NCBI RefSeq assembly: GCF_016583565.1
Contig: NZ_NRRF01000011.1
Span: 1-64,000, forward strand
DNA: 64,000 nt
Direction of reading: 5' to 3'
Source of the DNA: Thiocystis violacea
Lineage (GTDB): Bacteria; Pseudomonadota; Gammaproteobacteria; Chromatiales; Chromatiaceae
In this document: positions 27,217-35,800 of the stretch, in pieces
Layout: every line of letters starts with the position of its first letter
Numbering within the stretch: position 1 is the first letter of the stretch
Notes under the pieces: model-generated
Told to the model about the DNA's origin: nothing
Databases searched by the model: none
What the model saw: only the letters and a program-made list of their open reading frames with translations
Made by a program: the position numbers and the translations under genes

Positions 27217-27789
27217 TCAGGAGGCGTCCGCATTTACCGCTGCGGTGTCGCCGGGGTCATCCGGCTCGTGATGGACGACGCCGCGATGGCAGTCGATGCA
27301 GGTCTGACCCTTGTCCCGAGCCGCAGCGTGCCGGCTTCGCGCGGAGCGGCCCTGCTCCGAGAGATCCATGTCGTCGAAATCGTGGCAGCTGCGGCATTCG
27401 CGCGAGTCATTCGCCCGCATCCGGTCCCACACCATGTTGGCAAGGTGCCAGCGGCGCGCCTCGAATTTCTCCGGTGTGTCGATCGTCCCGACGATCTCGT
27501 GATAAACGTCCTTGGCCGCAATCAACTTGGTCAGGAGCTTCGGCCCGAGCGGCTTCGGCACATGGCAATCCGCACAGGTCGCCTTGACGCCTGAGGGGTT
27601 CTTGAAGTGAAGGGACGCCTGATACTCCTCGAAATTGGTCTGCATCGTGTGGCAGGACGTGCAGAACTCGAGGGTGTTCGTCGATCTGATGGCGAAGTCA
27701 ATCCCCCAGACGAAGAGGATTCCCGCAGCGAACAACAACCCTGCAAAGGTCAATGAAATACGGCCCCGGCCAGTATCTGGCTTGGACAT
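27217..27789 (-). CDS. NapC/NirT-type membrane tetraheme cytochrome c
   Basis: This is a 190-residue protein. One N-terminal membrane anchor (residues about 12-32, [21 protein letters not shown]) is followed by four CxxCH sites: CTSCH (43-47), CADCH (72-76), CRSCH (132-136) and CIDCH (164-168). Length and anchor match NapC/NirT/NrfH proteins, which pass electrons between the quinone pool and periplasmic enzymes. The ATG at 27789 is chosen because GGAGG lies nine bases upstream; another ATG abuts that site directly. It is the first gene of the fcc string, suggesting exchange between FccAB and quinone (inference). Confidence 0.93.
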   Translation of the reverse strand: MSKPDTGRGRISLTFAGLLFAAGILFVWGIDFAIRSTNTLEFCTSCHTMQTNFEEYQASLHFKNPSGVKATCADCHVPKPLGPKLLTKLIAAKDVYHEIVGTIDTPEKFEARRWHLANMVWDRMRANDSRECRSCHDFDDMDLSEQGRSARSRHAAARDKGQTCIDCHRGVVHHEPDDPGDTAAVNADAS

Positions 27790-28270
27790 TCTGGTCATCC
27801 TCCTCCGGCGGCTCTCTGCTGAGGCCGCTCATGCTGGCTGTTCGGCGGCGACGGGCGTCGACCTGCCGACATGCTTCGTATTGGTATCGTCGATGGAGTC
27901 TACGTGAACGTCTCCCCGGATGCCAAGAACCAAACCGTCGCGGATGGATGGGCGTCATCCTCTGCGGTACGGTCGAGCGCGCCGCTCCAGGTGTCGGGCG
28001 AGGGACGGCACGCGGCGTCGACCGTCAGCCGCGAGGCGGCACTTCGTCGAGGCCGTCTCTATGCGGAATCTTTCGTCGGCTGGAAGCGCTTTCGCGCGTG
28101 TCGATGGGCATCAAGGCGCTGATGCAGGACGGCTGGAGGCTGGGAGCCGACAGCCTGCTTCGAGACAGAGGGGCGCCGGGCGGATTCCGTCACGGCGTCT
28201 GGGCGGGCAGAGTTTCAGCTCGCGTGATCGGTGCGGTCGGCTTTGGTGTGGTTCTGCCAAAGAGCCCCAA
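27790..28270. other. Intergenic region before the fcc operon, no gene seen
   Basis: About 480 bases between the tetraheme cytochrome start and the nadA stop. Short frames exist but have no recognisable protein character. The region should carry the fcc operon promoter. Near 28239-28264 the plus strand can form a bulged hairpin (CTTTGG with CCAAAG) just after nadA, possibly its transcription end, without a U-tract. Confidence 0.4.
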
Positions 28271-29350
28271 TCAGCCCGGTTTTCTCCCGATTCCGCGCTC
28301 GCGGGCGAAATCCAGCATGCGCTGGATCGGGATCACGGCGCGCGCGCGGATCTCGGGGTCGATGTGGATTTCCTGGTCGCCGGTCTCGAGCACGCGCTCC
28401 AGATTCTGCAGGGCGTTCATCGCCATCCAGGGACAGTGGGCGCAGCTCTCGCAGGTGGCGCCTTCGCCGGCGGTGGGGGCGGGGATGAGGGTCTTGTTGG
28501 GTGCGAGCTGATGCATCTTCCAGAAGATGCCGGCATCCGTTGCGACGATGAACTCCTGGTTCGGCAATTCGCTGACCGCCTTGATCAGTTGGGTGGTCGA
28601 GCCCACGACGTCCGCCTGATCCACGATCTCGTCCGGTGACTCCGGGTGCACCAGTACGGCGGCCTCGGGGTGGAGCTTGCGCACGCGCTCCAGGGCGAAG
28701 GATTTGAACTCCTCGTGGACTACGCAGGCGCCGTTCCAGAGCAGCATGTCCGCGCCCGTCATGCGCTGGACATAGTGACCGAGGTGCTTGTCCGGTGCCC
28801 AGAGGATCTTCTCCCCGCGCGCCGCCAGGTGCTCGACGACGGGGAGGGCAATGCTGGAGGTGACGACCCAGTCCGAGCGCGCCTTCACCTTGGCGCTGGT
28901 GTTGGCGTAGACCACAACGCTGTGGTCCGGATGGGCGTCGCAGAAGGCCGTGAAGGCATCCGCCGGGCAGCCTTCGTCCAGCGAGCAGGTGGCGCGCAGG
29001 TCCGGCATCAGCACGCGTTTCTCTGGGTTGAGGATCTTGGCCGTCTCGCCCATGAAGCGCACGCCGCAGACGACCAGGGTTTGCGCGCGGCTCTCGGTCC
29101 CGAAGCGCGCCATCTCGAGGGAGTCGGCGACATAGCCGCCGGTCTCTTCGGCAAGCGCCTGGAGATCCTCATCCGTGTAGTAGTGCGCGACCAGCACGGC
29201 GTTCTGGGAGACGAGCAGACCACGAATCCGTTCCTTGAGCGCGGCCTTGGCGTGCGCGTCCAGCATCGGCCACTGCGGGTGTGGCGGCACCTTGATCTCA
29301 GGCGCCGGGGGAATGGGATCGGGGAGACCCGGCTGGGTCGTGCTCGGCAT
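28271..29350 (-). CDS. nadA: Quinolinate synthase NadA
   Basis: This is a 359-residue 4Fe-4S enzyme that condenses iminoaspartate with dihydroxyacetone phosphate to quinolinate in NAD synthesis. Family segments are [41 protein letters not shown], and [22 protein letters not shown]. Cluster-ligand candidates are in [19 protein letters not shown] and [13 protein letters not shown]. The ATG at 29350 is chosen because GGAGG lies six bases upstream; two earlier ATGs overlap or abut that site. It is preceded by a strong palindrome and the GTPase gene. Confidence 0.95.
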   Translation of the reverse strand: MPSTTQPGLPDPIPPAPEIKVPPHPQWPMLDAHAKAALKERIRGLLVSQNAVLVAHYYTDEDLQALAEETGGYVADSLEMARFGTESRAQTLVVCGVRFMGETAKILNPEKRVLMPDLRATCSLDEGCPADAFTAFCDAHPDHSVVVYANTSAKVKARSDWVVTSSIALPVVEHLAARGEKILWAPDKHLGHYVQRMTGADMLLWNGACVVHEEFKSFALERVRKLHPEAAVLVHPESPDEIVDQADVVGSTTQLIKAVSELPNQEFIVATDAGIFWKMHQLAPNKTLIPAPTAGEGATCESCAHCPWMAMNALQNLERVLETGDQEIHIDPEIRARAVIPIQRMLDFARERGIGRKPG

Positions 29351-29453
29351 GTTCATCCTCCGCATCGGGATCCAGGAGCGCGCCCACCCTAGGCATCCAG
29401 CCGAGACGCAGACGTTCGGAATTCACTGGGATGTGCGCTCACGTCGAAGATAC

Positions 29454-29485
29454 AGACGCGCTTCGTCGGAGCACGAAGCGCGTCT
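29454..29485. repeat. Perfect 13-bp inverted repeat (REP-like)
   Basis: AGACGCGCTTCGT pairs perfectly with ACGAAGCGCGTCT around CGGAGC. It lies between the stop of the GTPase gene and nadA, both minus strand. No U-tract follows on either strand, so it is more like a repetitive extragenic palindrome or rho-assisted stop. The core CTTCGT/ACGAAG is shared with the palindromes at 40601-40648. Confidence 0.6.
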
Positions 29486-29526
29486 CAGACATTCATGACC
29501 CTATGGCCGCTTTTCTCGCCGAGGGT

Positions 29527-31050
29527 TCAGCCGGTCTCCGCGGCCAGGTCTTGCGGCTGGGCGTCGCTGGACGCCTGCGTCGCGGCAGGCATCGGGTGCC
29601 AGGTGCCGTTGTTGATCCCCTTGGGGTTGGTGAAGCGCTCGTTGAGGGTCTGGATGTAGGTCTCGCAGCCCTGCAGCACCTCGTCGATCTCGGCGCGGGA
29701 CTGGCCATTCCAGGCGAAGGGGCGCCCAAGGAGCACGGTTCGCCAGGGGCTGGTGTTGCGCTCAAAGCCCGCGAGGATGTTGCCGGGTGCCTCGCTCTTC
29801 GCCACTTGTTTGCGCAGCCAGGGCATGACGCTGAGCGCGGAAAGGCGCCTGATCCCGAAGTGGATGCCGAGGACCAGAAGGGCGAGCACCCCCTCGAAGC
29901 CCTCTAGCCCCCAGGGGACGGATTTGAGCAGGTCAAGCCAGGCGGCGTGGTAGTTCAGCCCCTCCCACTGGCCGAGCTTGAGGCTCCAGAACAGGAAGGC
30001 GCCGATGGCAGTGCCAAAGACGAGGGTGTCGGCCAACAGGGTGCGCCGGCGCCAGCGGCGCAGCGCGGTCTGCAGCAGGGGAACGGCCGTGCGGCTGAAA
30101 TCGGTCGCGGTCTTCCGCAGCGCGGCCACGATGCGGTAGGCGCGCTCGATCTCCACCTGCTCCATGCGTCGATAGATCTCTCCGAGGTCTTCGTCGCGCT
30201 TCTTCTCGAAGCGTGTGCGGCGGTACTCGTCTGGAATCTGGGTGGCGACATCCGGGCTGTAGATGGTGTAGAAGCGGCCGGCGGTCAGGCCTGCCTCGCC
30301 GATGGCGCGCAGCCAGGCGGCGACGACATCCTCCGGGTTGTCCTCACCCGCGGTCGAGTCGAGCTGGTTGAGGATGTAGAGGAATTTGCCCGAGTCGGCC
30401 CGCTTGATGGTGTCGACCACCAGGTGCTTGAGGGTGTCGCGCATGGCGCCCGGCTCGGGGTGGCGGGCGTCGAAGAAGACCAGCACCAGGTCGGAGAGGT
30501 CGATCATGTGGTCAGTGATGCGCAGCACGGCCGTGCGCTGGGCGTCCGCGTCGAATCCGGGGGAGTCGATGATGATCTTGCCGCGCAGCCGCTCGCTGCG
30601 GCAGGTCTTGAGCTGCAGATAGGCGTCGATGCGCTTGCCTTCGCCTCCGGCGACCTCTTCGATGTCTTGTGACATCCGGAAGAAGGGAAAGCGCGGATCC
30701 GAGTCGAGGGAGACGCCGGGCAGGGTGTGGCTGATCTCTTCCGGGCTGTAGACGACGACGGTGAAACGGTCGTCGACGGCCTGATTGCCGGTGCGCTGGA
30801 GCTTTTGGCCGAGATAATAGTTGATGAAGGTCGATTTGCCGGCGGAGAAGGTGCCGAGAATGGAAATCAACGGCCACCAGGGGATCTGCGTGGCGAAGGA
30901 CTCGTTGCGCTCGAGCAGCTCCATGCGGTAGGCGACGCGGTCGAGCGCGCGAAAGCTCTGCACCGTGCTCAGGAGAACCGGATTCTCTTGCTCCAGGTGG
31001 GATTCCAGTTCTTGCAGGCGATGCTGGAGTGCGTCGGCCGTAGAGGTCAT
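29527..31050 (-). CDS. Dynamin/EHD-like large GTPase with two membrane segments
   Basis: This is a 507-residue protein. The GTPase domain has the P-loop ISILGTFSAGKSTFINYY (about residues 62-79), DSPG (G3) and NQLD (G4), flanked by helical segments as in bacterial dynamin-like proteins. It is followed by helical regions and two hydrophobic stretches (TLVFGTAIGAFLFWSLKLG and GVLALLVLGIHFGI, about residues 335-405). The C-terminal hundred residues are helical and end polar. Bacterial dynamins reshape or tether membranes; here the target is unknown. It stands alone, upstream of nadA. Confidence 0.87.
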   Translation of the reverse strand: MTSTADALQHRLQELESHLEQENPVLLSTVQSFRALDRVAYRMELLERNESFATQIPWWPLISILGTFSAGKSTFINYYLGQKLQRTGNQAVDDRFTVVVYSPEEISHTLPGVSLDSDPRFPFFRMSQDIEEVAGGEGKRIDAYLQLKTCRSERLRGKIIIDSPGFDADAQRTAVLRITDHMIDLSDLVLVFFDARHPEPGAMRDTLKHLVVDTIKRADSGKFLYILNQLDSTAGEDNPEDVVAAWLRAIGEAGLTAGRFYTIYSPDVATQIPDEYRRTRFEKKRDEDLGEIYRRMEQVEIERAYRIVAALRKTATDFSRTAVPLLQTALRRWRRRTLLADTLVFGTAIGAFLFWSLKLGQWEGLNYHAAWLDLLKSVPWGLEGFEGVLALLVLGIHFGIRRLSALSVMPWLRKQVAKSEAPGNILAGFERNTSPWRTVLLGRPFAWNGQSRAEIDEVLQGCETYIQTLNERFTNPKGINNGTWHPMPAATQASSDAQPQDLAAETG

Positions 31051-31630
31051 GGGTCAGGCTCCTCGAATATTCTCGGCGGTCCGCGCAGAGCGCGATAGGT
31101 CGATGCCAGCGGATGATGTGGTGACAAAGGTCGCGAGCCTGTCTGAGGGCGGGGCGAGCCTCGTCGGCGGCGGTCCGCGATGTTACACCGATCCCCGTGA
31201 CGAACGGTAGCCACTTGTCTTTCTGGCCAAATTTCTTGCGTTGGAAGCGCCGCTCGGCGAAGGCTCGACGCGCGACGCAGCTTGAATGTCCAGCGTGGCT
31301 GAATGCATACTGCGCAACTGCGCCGCGTGCCTTGGCTTGGCGAAAGGTCGCGCATTGGTTCGAATCCGCGCGGTGCCTTCGCCTCGGTCATCTCAGATAA
31401 GGCCGGGTCGCCCTCCTTCACCCGATAAATACATGATAAGGACTGGCACGATCTCTAAGCTGTTGTGATGCCAAAAGTCCGGAGTCGCTGGCCCGATCAT
31501 GAAGTTGGCCTGGTCGCGACCCAGCCCGTCGGGCATCGAGCGCGTTGTGAACCGTTTGACCAGCAGTCGGTTTGACGTGCAGTCCGTTTGACGTGAAATC
31601 CGTGTGGTATCCAATCCGATGGGAATAAAG
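31051..31630. other. Long intergenic region with GTTTGAC direct repeats, no gene seen
   Basis: About 580 bases between divergent genes (GTPase minus, RND adaptor plus). It contains no convincing coding frame. A tRNA-like GGTTCGAATCC at 31357 has no matching arms. The last 80 bases before the adaptor gene hold three GTTTGAC repeats spaced 16 bp apart, listed separately. The RND operon promoter should lie here. Confidence 0.45.
31554..31592 (+). promoter_or_regulatory. Three GTTTGAC direct repeats with 16-bp period
   Basis: GTTTGAC begins at 31554, 31570 and 31586, exactly 16 bp apart. The 16-mers around the last two are also similar beyond the heptamer (AGTCNGTTTGACGTG). They end about 40 bp before the RND adaptor start. 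Such spacing fits a response-regulator or repressor site array on the RND promoter, or simply a slipped-strand tandem duplication. Confidence 0.4.
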
Positions 31631-32773
31631 ATGAAAAACGCTTCTGCTGCGTGCATGCTCGTCCTGGGTGCTGCAGTGATCCCCGGTCTCGCGTTCGCGG
31701 ATGCGGGCGAATCGTTCGTCGTCCAGCAGGCCCAGGGGGCTCCCACGGTGTCGCTTGGCGGTACGGTGGTGCCCTACAAGGAGGTCACTCTGTCCGCTCA
31801 ACTGCCAGGCCGGGTCACCTACCTCGCGGGTCGGGAAGGCGATGGCTTCGATGAGAGCAAGCTGTTGGTTGCGATCGGCGATGAAGAACTGGTCGCCAAA
31901 CGCCGTGCCATCCTGGCGCAGATGGCGTCCGCGGATGCGCAATTGCGCAACGCTGGCGTTCAGTACACCCGTGAGATCTATTCCCCGCAGTCGCGCAACG
32001 CGCCCGGAGGCATGGGTCTGCCGAATCTGTTCGACCAGATGTTCACCCGGCCGGTGGAGAGTTTCATCGGCGATCGCGATCACGGCACGGAGCGCTCCGC
32101 CGACATCTATGCCTCCGGCATCCAGATCCAGGAGGCGCAGAGCGCGATGATGCGTCTGCAGGCCGAGCTGCAGGCACTGGACTCCAAGATCCGGGATGCG
32201 CGCAGCATCTCCCCCTTCAAGGGCGTCATCGTCAAGAAGTTCATCGAGGTCGGGGACACGGTGCAACCCGGTCAGCCGCTGCTGAATTTCGCCGACGTCG
32301 AGTATCTGCAGGTCGAGGTGGACGTGCCGGCGCGCCTGCGCCCGGGGCTTCGAGAGGGCGAGATGCTGCAGGCGGAGATCGATCCGTCCAACCGTCGCGT
32401 TCCCGTGCGGGTGGCTCAGATCTTCCCCATGGCGGATCCGCAGCGCCATACCGTCAAGATCAAGTTCGACCTGCCGCAGGGCGTCTCTGAGCCAGGCATG
32501 TACGCCAAGGTTCTGGTCCCGGATTTCAATGCACCGGCGCGCTCGAGCCCGGTGATTCCCGCTACTGCCGTGCGCTACAACGGCAGTCTGCCGGGCGTCT
32601 ACGTCTTGACCGATAGCGGCGAGCCCCAACTGCGGTTGATCCGCGTCGGTGAGGAGCTCAGCGGCGGATTCATCACCGTGCTGAGCGGCCTCAGGGCTGG
32701 GGAGCGGGTGCTTGCGAACCCGGGCTCCAGAGTCACTGCCGGTTGGGCGAAAGGTGTCACCCCGGACCACTAG
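31631..32773 (+). CDS. RND efflux periplasmic adaptor (membrane fusion protein)
   Basis: This is a 380-residue HlyD/AcrA-family adaptor. A signal peptide (MKNASAACMLVLGAAVIPGL, cleaved near AFA-DAG) is followed by the lipoyl-type half (VSLGGTVVPYKEVTLSAQLPGRVTYL), a short helical hairpin (about 100-190), the second lipoyl half (ISPFKGVIVKKFIEVGDTVQPGQPLLNFADVEYL) and the beta-barrel. It links the inner-membrane RND pump to an outer-membrane channel, which is not encoded nearby. The ATG at 31631 begins the signal; two upstream ATGs in frame are less likely. The permease gene follows after 75 bp. Confidence 0.9.
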   Translation: MKNASAACMLVLGAAVIPGLAFADAGESFVVQQAQGAPTVSLGGTVVPYKEVTLSAQLPGRVTYLAGREGDGFDESKLLVAIGDEELVAKRRAILAQMASADAQLRNAGVQYTREIYSPQSRNAPGGMGLPNLFDQMFTRPVESFIGDRDHGTERSADIYASGIQIQEAQSAMMRLQAELQALDSKIRDARSISPFKGVIVKKFIEVGDTVQPGQPLLNFADVEYLQVEVDVPARLRPGLREGEMLQAEIDPSNRRVPVRVAQIFPMADPQRHTVKIKFDLPQGVSEPGMYAKVLVPDFNAPARSSPVIPATAVRYNGSLPGVYVLTDSGEPQLRLIRVGEELSGGFITVLSGLRAGERVLANPGSRVTAGWAKGVTPDH

Positions 32774-32848
32774 CCCCAGCCTTTTTGGCGACAACCCTGA
32801 CGGCCGATTGCGGCAAGCCGGAGAAGGCCCGGAGAACCTGGATTCTAT

Positions 32849-35800
32849 ATGAGCCAAGACCTCGCCTCTAACGCTGAGAACGACAAGACCACTGTACTGA
32901 ACGAAGACAATCTGGGCATCGCGGGTCGCACTGCCAGATTCTTCATTCGCTCTCCGCTATCCCCGCTGTTCTACTTCGCGATGCTCATGATGGGGCTGCT
33001 CGGCCTCTTTTTGACGCCGCGGCAGGAGGATCCGCAGATCTCGGTGCCCATGATCGACATCATGGTGCAGTATCCGGGTGCCTCCGCTCAGCAGGTCGCC
33101 AATCTCGCGATTCAGCCGCTCGAGCGGATCATGAGCGAGATCCCGGGCATCAAGCACGTCTATTCCGCCTCCCAGCGGGGGCAGGGCATCGTCACCATCG
33201 AGTTCGACGTCGGCGAGCACATGGGACCCTCGCTGGTCAAGGTCAACGACAAGCTCGCCTCGAACATGGACAAGATCCCGCCCGGGGTCATGCCGCCCCT
33301 GGTGAAGAGCAAGGGGATCGACGACGTCCCCATCGTGACACTCACCCTCTGGTCGAAGGACATCGACGGCGATGGCGGAGCCGATGTCGACGACGCGCAG
33401 TTGCGCCTGCTCGCGCAGGATGTGCTGCAAGCCCTGAAGCAGGTCAAGAATACGGGCAACGCCTTCATCGTCGGTGGACGCCGCGAGCAGGTGACCATCG
33501 ACGTTTCACCGGAACGCCTCTCCGGCTATCGCATCAGTCTGGATCAGGTCGCGCAGACCCTGAAGAGCGCCAATGCCGAGCAGACGGCGGGCGGGGTCGA
33601 GGTCAGCGGGTCGCGCTTCTCGGTCACGACCGGGGCCTTCCTCACGGGCGTGGAGGACATCAGTCGCCTGGTCGTCGGCACCTACAACGAGGTGCCGGTC
33701 TACATGCACGATGTCGCCGACATCCGGCTCGGGCCGGAGGCGGACGCCTCGCAGCTGGTGAGCTATTACACGGGTGCGGCGGCCGAGATCGACGAACGCG
33801 CCGATGGCCGCCCCGCGGTGACCATCGCGGTCGCCAAGAAGGAGCTGACCAATGGCGTGACCGTGGCGAACGCCATCATCGCGCAGGTCGAGGAGCTGCG
33901 CGGGTCGCGTATCCCGGAGAATGTCGAGGTCAGCATTACCCGCAACTATGGCGAGACCGCGGACGAGAAGGTCAACGAGCTCATCTTCAAGCTGATCGTC
34001 GCAACCTCCTTCGTCTTCCTGCTGGTGCTGGTCGCCTTCCGGGCGCTGCGGCCCGCCATCGTGGTCATGCTGGTGATTCCCGTCGTGCTCTTCATGACGG
34101 TCTTCACCGCCTGGGTCTGGGGGATGACGATCGATCGCGTCAGCCTCTTCGCCCTCATTTTCTCGATCGGTATCCTGGTGGACGACGCCATCGTGGTGGT
34201 GGAGAACATCTACCGCCGTTGGCTCGAGGAAGGCCGCACGGACGATGAAACGGCCGTGGATGCGGTGCGCGAGGTCGGCAATCCGACCATCCTGGCGACC
34301 TTTACCGTCATCGCGGCGCTGCTGCCCATGGGCTTCGTCAGCGGCATGATGGGGCCCTACATGGCGCCGATCCCGAAGCTCGGCTCGGTCGCCATGTTCA
34401 TCTCGCTGTTCGCGGCCTTCGTCTTCACGCCGTATCTGGCGATCTCCAAGGTGCTGCGGCCTTCCATGGGCTATCTGACGGCGGCGGAGAAACGCGAGCA
34501 TCGCGGCGCCGAGCGGCTGGAGCGCTTTTTCAGACGGGTGCTGACGCCGCTGATGGAGGACGCGCGCAAGCGCCGCATCTTCCGGCTCACGCTCTGGGGA
34601 ACCTTCCTCTTCACCTGCTCCTTCTTCTATTTCAACTGGGTGGCGGTGAAGATGCTGCCGCTCGACAACAAGCCCGAGTTCTCCGTCGTGATCGACATGC
34701 CGGAGGGCACGGCGCTTCCGGTGACCGCCAACCTGGCGCATCGGATGGCCGAGCGGCTCAAGTCGATCGACGAAGTGACGGCCATCGAGCTTTATGCCGG
34801 GACGGCGCGTCCCTTCGATTTCAACGGCATGGTCCGGCACTACTATCTGCGCTCAGATCCCTGGCAGGCGGAGATGCAGGTGCAGCTCAAGGACAAGACC
34901 GAGCGCAAGCGCAGCAGTCACGAGATCGCCGTTCAGGCGCGTCAGCTGCTGGCCGAGCTGAATGAGGGGTCGGGTGCGCGGATCGCGGTGGTCGAGATGC
35001 CGCCTGGTCCGCCCGTGCTGCAGTCGGTCGTTGCCGAGATCTATGGTCCGAACGCGGATCTTCGACGCCAATTCGCCCGGGATGTGACTGCGATCTTCGA
35101 GCAAGCCGAGAGCGCGCGCGACGTCGATAACTACTTGCGTGATCCCTACGACTATTGGCGCTTCAACGTCGATACCGAAAAGGCCGTGCGGCGCGGCATC
35201 TCTGTCGACACCATTAACCGAAACCTGTCGATGGCCCTGGGCGGAACGCCCTTGGGCGATATCAAGCAGCAAAGCGGGCGTCAAAGCGGACACGAGCCCA
35301 TCCAGATCGTGCTGCAGGTTCCGCTGGCGGAGCGCTCCCAAATCCAGCGTTTGGGCGATCTCCCGGTGCAGTCGACCTTCGGCTATACGGTTCCGCTGAG
35401 CGAGCTGGGCGACTTCCAGCGCGCGCCGGAGGAGGACACCATTTTCCACAAGGATCTCAGGTCCGTGGAATACGTGGTGTCCGATGTTGGCGGCCGTTTG
35501 GCGGCCCCCGTCTATGCCATGTTCCAGGTGCAGGACCTGATGGCCGAGCAGGGCTACACGGCGCCGGACGGCTCCAAGCCGGCCGCGGGTGGTAGCTTCG
35601 ATGACGCCTTCAACTGGCTCGGCCCGCCAGCGGACGACAACCGCCTTGCCTGGGAGTGGGGCGGTGAATGGACGGTGACCTACGAGACCTTCCGGGACAT
35701 GGGCGCGGCCTTCATGGTGGCGCTCCTGCTGATCTACATCCTGGTGGTCTGGGAGTTCGGCAACTTCCGTATCCCCCTGGTGATCATGGCGCCGATTCCG

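Noticed and set aside
31357-31367. GGTTCGAATCC, a perfect-looking tRNA T-arm motif
   Set aside because: The flanking bases do not form a five-pair T-stem, and no acceptor, D or anticodon arms can be drawn around it.
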